A DNA stretch of 36,518 bases from Campylobacteraceae bacterium (GCA_027056485.1 JALUKQ010000043.1:1-36518), one strand, 5' to 3'; counted from the first letter of the stretch, positions 1 to 8,358 are shown. Notes: generated from the sequence alone by a model not told the origin. Program-made: numbers and translations.

Positions 1-1175
1 GTAATAATGGTTACAACTATGAGTACAAAGGCATCTGACTTTGGCATGTACTTAATACGCTTAAGTGATGAAAACTCAAAGGTTCCTATACTTACCATAA
101 ACATGATTCCTACCAATACAGCGACAGGAATAGCAGCAATAACCGATGAGAAACTTACAACCAAGATAATGAGTAAAACAGCAGCTGTTAAAGAGGAGAG
201 TCTTCCGAGTCCACCAGAGGTAAAGTTAATGACACTCTGCCCAATCATGGCACAACCTGCCATACCACCAAAGAGACCAGATGCTGTATTTCCTACACCA
301 AGTGCTACACACTCTTTGTTTCCTGAACCACGTTTTCCACCCATTTCATCAAGAACAGAGAGTGTAAGTAGTGACTCAATAAGCCCAACAAGTGCTACAA
401 TAACTGCTGTAGGTAGGATTATTTTCATCGATTCAACAGAGAAGAGTTCACTCATAGGCATCACAAAGGTAGGCATGGATACATGAGACAAATCAGCTAA
501 GTCACCTACAAGTTTGGTATCTAACCCTGTAAAATAAACAACCAAGGTAATAGCAACAATAGCAATTAATCCAGCTGGGATAGCTTTTGTTATTTTAGGT
601 AAAAAGTGCATGGTGAGCATGGTAATTAAGATGATAATATACATAATGTAGTTCTCAGAGAAACTGGCTTTTATAATCTCTAAAAAACCATGATACTGTT
701 CTATATTTTTAGGTTCTAAAAATTTTAGTTGAGCCAGTGCAATAACAATAGCCAAACCATTTACAAAACCAAAGAGTGCAGGTTGAGGAACAAGACGGAT
801 AAATTTACCCATTTTAAGTAGACCTATAACTATTTGAATAAGACCTGCAATGATAGAGGTGACTAAGATGTAGTTGAGTATCATCATAGAGAGAGCCTCT
901 TTATCTAAGTTAGGGTACATATGGTTTACTGCCAATCCCAGCGAGACAAAGACAACAGCAACAGAGCCAGTAGCTCCTGATATCATACCAGGTTTACCCC
1001 CAAGCAAAGAGGTTATAAGACCAATAATAAATGCACCATATAGACCTACCACAGGGGAAACCCCTGCAATAAATGAAAAAGCAATAGCTTCTGGCACTAA
1101 AGCAACAGCAACCAAAGCTCCTGATAGAACATCATTTTTAATGTTTTGTGTAGAGTAATTTTGTAGATTAAACAA
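1..1175 (-). CDS. SulP family inorganic anion transporter (5' part, cut by window edge)
   Basis: This is a multi-pass inner-membrane permease of the SulP (SLC26) family, which moves sulfate, bicarbonate or related anions. The minus strand reads open from a TTG at 1175 to the left edge, giving 391 codons. The N-terminus carries the SulP signature (LVPEAIAFSFIAGVSPVVG) followed by long hydrophobic segments; farther in are GLIESLLTLSVLDEMGG and GGMAGCAMIGQSVIN, typical of the family core. The C-terminal STAS domain would lie outside the window. The TTG start is chosen because AAAGGA stands about 8 nt upstream and no ATG precedes the family signature. The substrate cannot be told from sequence. 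The gene appears to have its own promoter (-10 at 1205-1210) rather than reading on from the rhodanese gene. Confidence 0.85.
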   Translation of the reverse strand, partial: MFNLQNYSTQNIKNDVLSGALVAVALVPEAIAFSFIAGVSPVVGLYGAFIIGLITSLLGGKPGMISGATGSVAVVFVSLGLAVNHMYPNLDKEALSMMILNYILVTSIIAGLIQIVIGLLKMGKFIRLVPQPALFGFVNGLAIVIALAQLKFLEPKNIEQYHGFLEIIKASFSENYIMYIIILITMLTMHFLPKITKAIPAGLIAIVAITLVVYFTGLDTKLVGDLADLSHVSMPTFVMPMSELFSVESMKIILPTAVIVALVGLIESLLTLSVLDEMGGKRGSGNKECVALGVGNTASGLFGGMAGCAMIGQSVINFTSGGLGRLSSLTAAVLLIILVVSFSSVIAAIPVAVLVGIMFMVSIGTFEFSSLKRIKYMPKSDAFVLIVVTII

Positions 1176-1204
1176 AAGAGAATTCCTTTAGAAAATAATG
1201 GCGA

Positions 1205-1210
1205 ATTTTA
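1205..1210 (-). promoter_or_regulatory. -10 box of the SulP gene
   Basis: On the minus strand the hexamer reads TAAAAT in the context GCTAAAATTCGCC, about 30 nt upstream of the TTG start. No clear -35 is seen. It is a match to the sigma-70 consensus only. Confidence 0.45.
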
Positions 1211-1277
1211 GCATAATTATTAAAGGCTTTAATTGAATTTTTTCTCTCTAAGTTAATTTGTCTTGAACCTTTTTTAC

Positions 1278-1811
1278 TTATTTCCACTTTACTTCTAAAT
1301 GATTTCTTTTCCATGCTTCAATACCTCCTAGCATATTAACAGCATCAAATCCATTGTCTCGTAAAAGTTTGGTTGCAGTTACACTTCTATTCCCTGTATG
1401 ACAATAAACTACTATCTCTTTAGATTTATCTAAACGATTTAAATTCTGACTTAAAACTTGAAGTGGTATTAAAACTGAATTAGCAATTTTTCCATCATGA
1501 GGTATCTCTTTTGCTGTTCTTACATCTAAAATGAATAGATTCGGATTTTCTAAAATTTTATCAAAAACCTCTAAAGGTTCAATATTAAAAGATTTTGTAC
1601 TTCTGATAGAAATAGGTTCCTCTATATAAGGTATTGCATTAGATACAGCTCTTCTCTCAGTGATATGCCTTAACTCATAAGTTGGAACTTCTTCATAGTA
1701 TTTAATAGGCTCTTCATTTATAATTTGTGTTCTACTATCTATTTTTATGGTTTTACTACATCCCAAAAATAAGAGACTCGATAGTGGAATCCATATTAAT
1801 TTATTTTTCAT
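1278..1811 (-). CDS. Rhodanese-domain lipoprotein
   Basis: This is a predicted lipoprotein with a single rhodanese domain, a fold that carries sulfur as a persulfide on one cysteine. The N-terminus has a signal peptide ending in a lipobox (LFLGC, lipidated Cys about residue 18). After a linker of about 60 residues, the rhodanese domain fills the C-terminal half: FILDVRTAKEIPHDGKI, then the active loop CHTGNRS with the catalytic Cys near residue 137, then GGIEAWK. An ATG four codons earlier (1823) is possible, but the GGAG lies inside those codons and is correctly spaced for the ATG at 1811. It follows the M14 peptidase gene by 38 nt and is probably cotranscribed with it. The likely site is periplasmic sulfur transfer; the partner is unknown. 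Confidence 0.85.
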   Translation of the reverse strand: MKNKLIWIPLSSLLFLGCSKTIKIDSRTQIINEEPIKYYEEVPTYELRHITERRAVSNAIPYIEEPISIRSTKSFNIEPLEVFDKILENPNLFILDVRTAKEIPHDGKIANSVLIPLQVLSQNLNRLDKSKEIVVYCHTGNRSVTATKLLRDNGFDAVNMLGGIEAWKRNHLEVKWK

Positions 1812-1849
1812 AAAATTCTCCATTTTTTAAATTATTAGTTTTTACAAAA

Positions 1850-4426
1850 CTATTTTGCTTTGTAAAATATACTTGATGGTTGAGAGTAGTTGGGGACATT
1901 ATCATAGGTAAACACAGCAAAATACTTATCTATATTGGTTGAACCATAGTTGTCAAAGGTGTAGTTGTCTGAACCAGCATAGAGTTTAACTCCATCAAAT
2001 GGGTTTTTAGGTGTGTGCCAACGGTTTCTTACAACATAATAACCTACCAAATCATCATCTTCTACCTTGTCCCATGTTATCTTAACCAATTTGTTTTCTA
2101 TGGTGGTTTTAAGATTAACAGGTGATGGTAGTGGAAACTTTCTACGTTTTATGTATTTTACTTTTAGTTTAGCAGCTTTTTTACCATCGTATGCCCAGTT
2201 TATAACATGGTCACGGCTCAATACAGATGTAGGACGAATAATGAATTTTGCTTCATCTCCTGCTCTTTGTTTCTCTTCAAGAGCCAGTTTTGAGTAGTGG
2301 TCAAAAATAAAATGATGTTTCTTCTTTGAACCAAGTTCTGCTGAACTTACTTCATAACCAATAAACTCTATACGTTCTCTGTCTTTAATATCTTGATAGC
2401 TAAACTCTTCTAAGTCAATAAACTCAACGTTATAGCGAATGTCTACCTCTTTTTTAACGGTAGAGGTGTTTGATATCTCTATCCAAGCATCGGTAATAAT
2501 TGCTTCATCAGGATTGGGTAGAGAGGTAAGGTCAAAAGACATGTAGGCGTAAATTTTTTCATCATCTTTGTTAAATCCACAGGCTAATGTTTCATGTGTA
2601 ATGTCATCTGGTGCAATGGTCATAGAGTTTTGTAACTCTATACTTACTTTATGACTAGGAACGGTATATTTTATGTCTATAGATGGTCGGTAGTGTAAGC
2701 CACCACCTTGAGTTCCATAACCAATGTCAAAGACCATTATTTGTGAGTCTCTTCCTACAGGTAGTTTGGTAGGACCTGCTAGTTTTAGTGTTATTTGTCC
2801 TTTTTTTACCTTTTTTTGAACCATTCTATTTTCAAACTCGTTACAGTCCCAATGTGACCAGATACCTTGTGTTAGCTTTTCCGAAGGAATACTTGCACCC
2901 AGTGTCTTTACATGTTTAGCTTTATGTATTTGCTCAAAGTCACGTATGTTTGAAACACTCTCTTGGTCTATGACAGAGAGAGACCATTCACCAAACTTTT
3001 CTATTTTAGCCGATACACGGTTTAGAGGGTAGAGAGAAATTTTAGTATCTAAAACAATAGCATCTTTAGGAATACTAGATAAATCAAAAGTCATAACCCC
3101 ATAAGATATACCTCGACCTTCACTTACACCAACTTTTAAGGAGTTCACACCAAAGTGTCCATGGTTTGCTTCGGGTGACTTCTCAGCAACATAACCAATC
3201 TCTGAAGCGTTAGGAAAGACAGTTCTTGAAAATTCATATTCATCGAGAAGCGTTTTTAACTTTACTTTTGGTGCATAAGGAGATTTGATTTTTGTTAGTT
3301 TATCAACAGCTCTTATGTAATAAAAGTACATAGTACCACTCTTTAGGTTCTCATCTATAAAGTTTTTGTTGCAAGTAACTCCAATAAGAGATGATTCATT
3401 ACATGCCATTTTGTTGTTGAGGTTTCTATATATTTTAAAGTATACATTTGGATTCTCTTCATACTCCCAATTTAGAGAACAGGTATCATTCGAAAAGCTC
3501 TCTATATGGAAGTTTTCTACTCTTTTAGGTGCTGCCTTTCCATAATTACTAGCCTCACTAAGTGCATAGAGTAGGGCAGGGATATTCTCTTGTACTGACT
3601 CTGACATGTTTTGAATATAGTCTGGAATGTTTCGTGTTCCAACCTCTACAACTATAGCGATGATACCTTTTGAGTAGTAGTACTCACGACCAGAACCTGA
3701 AATAAGCTTTGTAGGTGGCTTTCCACGGTTTATTCCATACTGTCGTCCTGTTACTTTATGAATATGGTAGTTCATGTTTGCACAAAGTGCATTCATGTCT
3801 GTTCCTTCTATTTCACTCTCATGGTTGAATTTGTGTGCAGGAAAAAATACATTTCCTTGTGAGTGGTAGTCTAATGCTATGGTAATATTTTCATGCTCAT
3901 CTACAAACTTTTTTATGGCTAGTGTTTCAGGCTCCGAAAATGGATGAGGTCCACCATAAACATTGCTAGAGGTATTGGTAGATTTTCGGTAACCTACTGA
4001 AAAGTTACGATTTAGGTCAACTCCAAAGGTTCCGTCACCATTGTCTCGTCTATTTTTTCTCCAAAAAGAGAAGTGTTTACGTGAGTATTCAAACCCATCA
4101 GGGTTAAGACAAGGAACGATATATAGAGTATTTTTACTTAGTGTCTCTAGTATCTCTGGGTTATTGGTATGGTTTTTAAGAATGTAGTCTATAAAGTCAA
4201 TAGCCAGTTCATGACCAATCCACTCACGAGCATGAGCAGTTCCTGTATAGAGTAGCGCAGGTTTTAGTTTTGCATAGGCAACATTTAGCGAGATGGTTGC
4301 AAGTAAGATTTCTCGACCTTCCCATGTAGTACCAATATTTTCTAAGCTAATAATATCTGGATATTTTTCAACACATGCTTCAAGAAAGGCACAGCTCTCA
4401 TCATAAGATTTATATTGTTGTTTCAT
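1850..4426 (-). CDS. M14-family zinc carboxypeptidase with FN3-like and DNRLRE-like modules
   Basis: This is an 858-residue metallocarboxypeptidase of the carboxypeptidase A type, expected to release C-terminal amino acids. The peptidase domain spans about 1-295. It shows the zinc ligands H65 and E68 (HAREW) and H188 (DYHSQG), the substrate-binding NPDGFEYSR and DLNRNF segments, and the catalytic glutamate E261 in VVEVGTRN. Next come a fibronectin type III-like domain (about 300-395), two beta-rich segments resembling DNRLRE domains (about 400-590 and 595-760, each with an MTFDLSSIP or MSFDLTSLP motif) and a second FN3-like domain to the end. The start is supported by AGGGGA just upstream. 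No signal peptide or membrane segment is visible, which is odd for a protein built from extracellular-type modules. It heads a transcript with the rhodanese gene and lies next to the ATP-grasp/M20 operon. Confidence 0.88.
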   Translation of the reverse strand: MKQQYKSYDESCAFLEACVEKYPDIISLENIGTTWEGREILLATISLNVAYAKLKPALLYTGTAHAREWIGHELAIDFIDYILKNHTNNPEILETLSKNTLYIVPCLNPDGFEYSRKHFSFWRKNRRDNGDGTFGVDLNRNFSVGYRKSTNTSSNVYGGPHPFSEPETLAIKKFVDEHENITIALDYHSQGNVFFPAHKFNHESEIEGTDMNALCANMNYHIHKVTGRQYGINRGKPPTKLISGSGREYYYSKGIIAIVVEVGTRNIPDYIQNMSESVQENIPALLYALSEASNYGKAAPKRVENFHIESFSNDTCSLNWEYEENPNVYFKIYRNLNNKMACNESSLIGVTCNKNFIDENLKSGTMYFYYIRAVDKLTKIKSPYAPKVKLKTLLDEYEFSRTVFPNASEIGYVAEKSPEANHGHFGVNSLKVGVSEGRGISYGVMTFDLSSIPKDAIVLDTKISLYPLNRVSAKIEKFGEWSLSVIDQESVSNIRDFEQIHKAKHVKTLGASIPSEKLTQGIWSHWDCNEFENRMVQKKVKKGQITLKLAGPTKLPVGRDSQIMVFDIGYGTQGGGLHYRPSIDIKYTVPSHKVSIELQNSMTIAPDDITHETLACGFNKDDEKIYAYMSFDLTSLPNPDEAIITDAWIEISNTSTVKKEVDIRYNVEFIDLEEFSYQDIKDRERIEFIGYEVSSAELGSKKKHHFIFDHYSKLALEEKQRAGDEAKFIIRPTSVLSRDHVINWAYDGKKAAKLKVKYIKRRKFPLPSPVNLKTTIENKLVKITWDKVEDDDLVGYYVVRNRWHTPKNPFDGVKLYAGSDNYTFDNYGSTNIDKYFAVFTYDNVPNYSQPSSIFYKAK

Positions 4427-4503
4427 TGGTAAGTTTCCCCTATGTTAATAAATGAGATTTTAACAGATTGTTACCAATATGGAGTTTAATGAACTATGTA
4501 TCA

Positions 4504-4509
4504 ATTATA
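4504..4509 (-). promoter_or_regulatory. -10 box of the M14 peptidase-rhodanese transcript
   Basis: The minus strand reads TATAAT about 78 nt upstream of the peptidase start, between that gene and the hairpin ending the ATP-grasp operon. This suggests the two blocks are separate transcripts. Confidence 0.45.
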
Positions 4510-4564
4510 ATATAAATAAATATTTGTTATATGTTTCTATTTAAAAGGGTATAGAGGATATTAA

Positions 4565-4584
4565 TCGGGCAGGAGTCTACCCGA
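4565..4584 (-). terminator. Hairpin terminator after the ATP-grasp operon
   Basis: An 8-bp stem (TCGGGTAG with CTGCCCGA on the minus strand, one G-T wobble) and an ACTC loop lie 19 nt past the stop codon of the ATP-grasp-HhH gene. The U-tract is weak (ATTAATAT), so termination strength is uncertain. Confidence 0.55.
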
Positions 4585-4602
4585 CTTGAAAGAGTATAAA
4601 AC

Positions 4603-6015
4603 TTATTTAGTTTTATATTCATCCCATACTGCAGTGATTTTCTCAACCATTTTTATTTTGATACCTTTTACATTTTCTAATGCTCTTGGATCCATCTCTA
4701 AAATGTTAATTAACTCTTCATGGTTATAGAAATTTAATATTTTCTTTAACTTTTTCTCTGTTAACCCTTTTACTGAAAGTAGTAAAATCTCTAACTGATC
4801 TTCAGAAATCTCAATAGCTAAAGAGGCTTCATCACCACTTGGTATAGGTGCTTCTTCTTTTTTAAGAGCTGGAACTTTCATAGATTTTATGTTTTTAAGT
4901 GCAAAACGGTCTTGGTAATTCCATTTTTCACTTGGCCACTCTTCAAATGTTCTCTCTTTTACATCAAACATTTTATAAGCAGAGTCAAGTTCATGTAGGT
5001 AGTATTCACCCTCTCCATACATTTTTTTCTTGTTCCCAAAGTAAGAACCATCGTAAGAAGCGTTATATTTACCAAAAGTAATATGTCTCATGGTTCTAAG
5101 CAAATCTGGAGAGATTTTTCCTAGCTCTTCCCAGTTAAACATAGGCATATGTGGCTTTCTAAATCTTCCTTCACTTAGACTCCACATTAGGTATTGACCT
5201 ATCCAGTCTCTGATGTATGGGAAGGCAGCAAAAGCAGTTGCACACTCTAAGATGCGAACTTTACCATCTTTACCGTAGGCAACATCACATGCCCAATATT
5301 CAGCATTAGCAGCTTTACTTACACGAACAGCAAGGTCAAGAACATTTTTAGGTACATCCATGTAGTCCATGCTTCCACCTTGAGAAGTATTGGTTAACCA
5401 CTCACCTTCAGGAGCTCTTCTCCAAAATGCACATACAGGTTTATGACCAATAAGCATTACACGAATATCAGCTTCCATTGGAACAAAATCTTGGAAATAC
5501 ATTGGGTGGTACTTTTTCTTATCGTACAACTTTTTTGCTTCTGCATATGAGTCTACTTTATGTACAAAGTATCCACCATAGTTAGATGGACCATAAGATT
5601 TTTTAACTATCTTTGGATACTCAGTCTTTTTTAGAAACTTATCACCATTTTCTCTGTTGTAGTAGATATATGTTTTAGGAATTGGTAGATTATATTTCCA
5701 TGCAAAACGGGTTACATTCTCTTTTGATTTGTTAGAGAACTGAGTATCAAGAGATGGAATAAAACGTACATGAGGAAGTTCTCTGGCTATCTCTCTAAAT
5801 GTTTCATAGGCAGTTGCAGGAATATTTCCTATAAGTACATCTATTTTTTTATCTTTTACCTCTTGGATAAATCTATCTTTATCTTTCCCCCAGTGGTATG
5901 TTACTGTCTCTATTTTGTTTGGCCAACCCTTAAAGTTAGAGTAGTCGAAAAATCTTAATACATAATCCATGTATAAGAATCCTAGTTTTGGTAGTTCTTT
6001 ATTGCTTAAGCCCAT
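4603..6015 (-). CDS. ATP-grasp ligase with C-terminal helix-hairpin-helix domain
   Basis: This is a 470-residue ATP-grasp protein of the RimK/glutathione-synthetase type, a family that joins a carboxylate to an amine through an acyl-phosphate. The N-terminal about 95 residues form the pre-ATP-grasp region. The ATP-grasp fold runs about 95-270, with ATP-binding lysine K138 (KIVKKSYGPSNYGG), FVPMEADIRVMLIG, the NTSQGGS loop (209-215) and metal ligands D244 and E257. The usual Asn two residues after the last Glu is replaced by Ala (ECAT), so one metal ligand seems changed. After a linker, residues about 400-468 carry two helix-hairpin-helix-like repeats (LLLSVKGLTEKKLKKIL and LENVKGIKIKMVEKI), as in RuvA- or UvrC-type non-specific DNA-binding domains. 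It is the last gene of the operon with the 305-residue ATP-grasp (22-nt gap) and the M20 peptidase. The substrate is unknown. Confidence 0.8.
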   Translation of the reverse strand: MGLSNKELPKLGFLYMDYVLRFFDYSNFKGWPNKIETVTYHWGKDKDRFIQEVKDKKIDVLIGNIPATAYETFREIARELPHVRFIPSLDTQFSNKSKENVTRFAWKYNLPIPKTYIYYNRENGDKFLKKTEYPKIVKKSYGPSNYGGYFVHKVDSYAEAKKLYDKKKYHPMYFQDFVPMEADIRVMLIGHKPVCAFWRRAPEGEWLTNTSQGGSMDYMDVPKNVLDLAVRVSKAANAEYWACDVAYGKDGKVRILECATAFAAFPYIRDWIGQYLMWSLSEGRFRKPHMPMFNWEELGKISPDLLRTMRHITFGKYNASYDGSYFGNKKKMYGEGEYYLHELDSAYKMFDVKERTFEEWPSEKWNYQDRFALKNIKSMKVPALKKEEAPIPSGDEASLAIEISEDQLEILLLSVKGLTEKKLKKILNFYNHEELINILEMDPRALENVKGIKIKMVEKITAVWDEYKTK

Positions 6016-6037
6016 TATTGTCTATTTCCTTTGTCTG

Positions 6038-6949
6038 TTATTTTTTTCTTTTAGTTTTTTGGTCTATTAAATCAACGATTAAATCAATCTTCTTATCGTT
6101 AAAGTTAAGACCCATTTTCTCTTGTTCTGGTGTTGCAAATGCTGGTATTCCATTTACTTCAAGTACCACGTACTCTTCTTTTTCTTGGTCGTAAATAATA
6201 TCAATACCAGCAATATCAGCCCCACATGCTTTGGCTGCTCTGGTTGCTATGTCTACTATCTCATCGTTTGCTTCTCTCATAAAGACAGAACCACCAGAAG
6301 TGATGTTTGTTCTCCAATCATCACCACCAGCTTTTCGTCCATAGCACCCTACAAACTGACCATCTACAATGTCTACTCTAAAGTCGGTGTTGTCATACTG
6401 TATGAACTTTTCAACAAAAAAGTAACGTAAATCCATTTGGTTAAGAAATGGCATAAGCATGTCTAAGTTTGCTTCGCTCTCTATTTTAGTGAGACCAACA
6501 CCACCCCAACCATCGGTTGGTTTATAGACCATTTTGTCCCATTTTTTTATAATCTTTCTAAGCTCATCACCATCATCACGGTGGCAAAGACGATAGTCAG
6601 CAGTCCTAATGCCACTATTTCTCAATATAAATGAAGTATGAAATTTATCTTCTGTTAATGAAAATGCATCATAGGAGTTAATCATAGGTATTACACGATT
6701 GAGTGCTTGATACAAATAGGTTTGATATATGGTCTGTTCACCAGCATTGTAAGAGAAAAAGAGGTCAAGCTTATTGAGCTTAACTTTGTTGTGAACGATA
6801 TTCCCATTTTTAGCTGTAGCATGACGTAAGTTTACGTTGTCTATAGTTTTAATGTCACGTTCTTTTAATTTTGCTTTTATTTTTTTACCAATAGCTTCCC
6901 CACCACTATTTTGGTAAAGCCACATACCGATTGTTCGTTTATCTGCCAT
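6038..6949 (-). CDS. RimK-like ATP-grasp ligase
   Basis: This is an ATP-grasp amide-bond ligase of about 303 residues, shaped like RimK or glutathione synthetase. Numbered from the ATG at 6955, it shows the ATP-binding K145 with glycine loop (YKPTDGWGGVG), FRVDIVDGQFVGCYGRKAGG, the WRTNITSGGS loop, and metal ligands D252 (GIDII), E266 and N268 (LEVNG). All catalytic features are therefore intact, unlike its neighbour. The start is placed at the second ATG (6949), because AAGGAG lies only 1 nt before the first ATG but 7 nt before the second. It is the middle gene of a tight operon, 16 nt after the M20 peptidase stop and 22 nt before the ATP-grasp-HhH gene. The amino acid added and the acceptor cannot be read from sequence. 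Confidence 0.85.
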   Translation of the reverse strand: MADKRTIGMWLYQNSGGEAIGKKIKAKLKERDIKTIDNVNLRHATAKNGNIVHNKVKLNKLDLFFSYNAGEQTIYQTYLYQALNRVIPMINSYDAFSLTEDKFHTSFILRNSGIRTADYRLCHRDDGDELRKIIKKWDKMVYKPTDGWGGVGLTKIESEANLDMLMPFLNQMDLRYFFVEKFIQYDNTDFRVDIVDGQFVGCYGRKAGGDDWRTNITSGGSVFMREANDEIVDIATRAAKACGADIAGIDIIYDQEKEEYVVLEVNGIPAFATPEQEKMGLNFNDKKIDLIVDLIDQKTKRKK

Positions 6950-6965
6950 ATTCATTCTCCTTAAA

Positions 6966-8066
6966 TTAAAATTGTTTAAACTTTTGATGATACGTTAGTA
7001 TTTTACTCATCAACTCTATTCTCTGCTCAAAACTACTTTTTAATGCTCTTTCATTTACTGTATGGTCACCATCCCCAAAAGGTCCAAAACCATCGAGTGT
7101 AGTCACCCCTTGTGAAGCGATGATATTCGCATCAGATACACCACCTCGTTGTTCAGTTAGAAGAATTGTATCTGATAGGGTTTCTATTTGTTTGATGAGT
7201 GTCAATTGTTCATCATTTGGTTCCATTACATCTCTTTGAATCAGTCCAGAAAGAGTTGCTTTTGTTCCTTCTACATAAGAGGTATTTGTAATTTTCTTTA
7301 AAGCATCTAAAAGTCTGTCTCTTTCAGAGTTTTGGGTATAGCGTAATTCTAAAAGTAGGGTAGCCGTAGGCGAAATAGTATTGGCACCAATTCCACCTTC
7401 TATTTTTCCTACATTTACTGTTGTTCCTATTTTTAAGTTGGTAAGCTTTGTAAGTTCTATAAGTTTATGAGCAGCTTCAAGGTTTGCATTTATTCCTGCT
7501 TCATAACGTACCCCAGCATGAGAAGCTTTTCCTTCTATGCTTATGCTAAAAGTTCCTACACCTTTACGACCTGTAACCACTTCTAGTTTTTCTCCTGCTG
7601 CCTCAAAAACAAAACAGACATCATAATCTTTTGCAAGTTTAGAACTAAGCATTTTACTGTCGTCAGAACCTGTCTCTTCGTCTGATACGAGTAGAATGTC
7701 TATATTTTCTATTTTTCCATTTTTTTCATAAACATTTCGTAGTGCTTGAAGGGCAACCATATTACCCCCTTTCATGTCACATACACCAGGTCCATATACC
7801 CACTCTTCATCTTCTGAATAGTTTTCAAACTTTCCTTGAGGAAAAACAGTGTCGTTATGTCCTAAAAGTAAAATTTTTATGCCATCAGTTTTTGGGCTAA
7901 TATATAAGTTATGGTTACCTATATTTTCACGTTTATAACAGATATTTTCAAAGCCTAAAGCTTCAAACCATTGTGTCATATAAGTAGATATTAAATCTAC
8001 ACCAGCTTTGTTTTTTGTATATGAATTGATATTAATAATGGTCTCAAGATCTTTAAAATATGTCAT
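6966..8066 (-). CDS. M20-family metallopeptidase, carboxypeptidase G2-like
   Basis: This is a cytoplasmic di-zinc peptidase of the M20 family. It most resembles carboxypeptidase G2-type enzymes, which remove a C-terminal glutamate or similar amino acid. Zinc ligands and catalytic residues are all visible: H70 (GHNDTVFP), D97 (YGPGVCDMKGG), catalytic E130 and ligand E131 (SDEETGS), E155, and H335 (GDGDHTVNER). The dimerisation lid carries the SHAG motif (EGKASHAGVRYEAG). Length (366 residues) is normal and there is no signal peptide. It is the first gene of the operon feeding the two ATP-grasp ligases, so its substrate may be the product of those ligases. That functional link is inference. The start has only a weak AAAGA upstream. 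Confidence 0.87.
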   Translation of the reverse strand: MTYFKDLETIININSYTKNKAGVDLISTYMTQWFEALGFENICYKRENIGNHNLYISPKTDGIKILLLGHNDTVFPQGKFENYSEDEEWVYGPGVCDMKGGNMVALQALRNVYEKNGKIENIDILLVSDEETGSDDSKMLSSKLAKDYDVCFVFEAAGEKLEVVTGRKGVGTFSISIEGKASHAGVRYEAGINANLEAAHKLIELTKLTNLKIGTTVNVGKIEGGIGANTISPTATLLLELRYTQNSERDRLLDALKKITNTSYVEGTKATLSGLIQRDVMEPNDEQLTLIKQIETLSDTILLTEQRGGVSDANIIASQGVTTLDGFGPFGDGDHTVNERALKSSFEQRIELMSKILTYHQKFKQF

Positions 8067-8128
8067 GTTTTTTTCTTTGGATTAGGTTAAATTGCTATAA
8101 AAATATTTCTATGTGTGGAAATTGTGAA

Positions 8129-8134
8129 ATTATA
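8129..8134 (-). promoter_or_regulatory. -10 box of the M20/ATP-grasp operon
   Basis: TATAAT is read on the minus strand in the context GTGGTATAATTTCAC, about 62 nt before the M20 start codon. No -35 is recognisable. Confidence 0.5.
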
Positions 8135-8275
8135 CCACTCAAATACCAATGAAAAGATAAAAAAACCTTAAAAATTTAAAAGAATTTTTAATAATTTACT
8201 ATTATAATTTAAACTGTTTTTAGTTATTTGAATATGTTTTAATATTGGTTTATTTTAAGAATTAAGTGTTGATTT

Positions 8276-8319
8276 ATATTAAAGAATAGAAAAATATATA
8301 TTTTTCTATTCTTTAATAT
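8276..8319. terminator. Perfect 44-nt AT-rich palindrome, possible terminator of the helicase gene
   Basis: Two 22-nt arms are exact reverse complements and meet without a loop, centred between 8297 and 8298. The arms contain AAAGAATAGA and TCTATTCTTT. It starts about 40 nt downstream of the helicase stop (minus strand), where a terminator would be expected. It has no GC core, so it is not a standard intrinsic terminator. The rest of 8067-8358 holds the operon promoter and no gene that I can see. Confidence 0.5.
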
Positions 8320-8358
8320 TAGGTTTTATACTATTGCTATAAAAAGTAAAATATATCA

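Noticed and set aside
7-1158. Plus-strand open frames at 7-486 and 874-1158
   Set aside because: They are antisense to the SulP gene, have low-complexity Thr/Pro/Ser-rich translations and no family pattern.
4899-6430. Plus-strand frames rich in Phe, Cys and Tyr opposite the ATP-grasp genes
   Set aside because: They are shadows of minus-strand genes with clear family motifs.
1278-8066. The ATP-grasp/peptidase region as a RiPP or antiphage island
   Set aside because: No precursor peptide, cyclase, transporter, nuclease or mobile-element gene is present, and base composition does not stand out by eye. I keep only the weaker reading of an amino-acid tagging or metabolite system.
8203-8213. Plus-strand TATAAT in the 8067-8358 gap suggesting a small RNA
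   Set aside because: The region is extremely AT-rich and such hexamers are expected by chance; the only nearby hairpin is the palindrome already listed.
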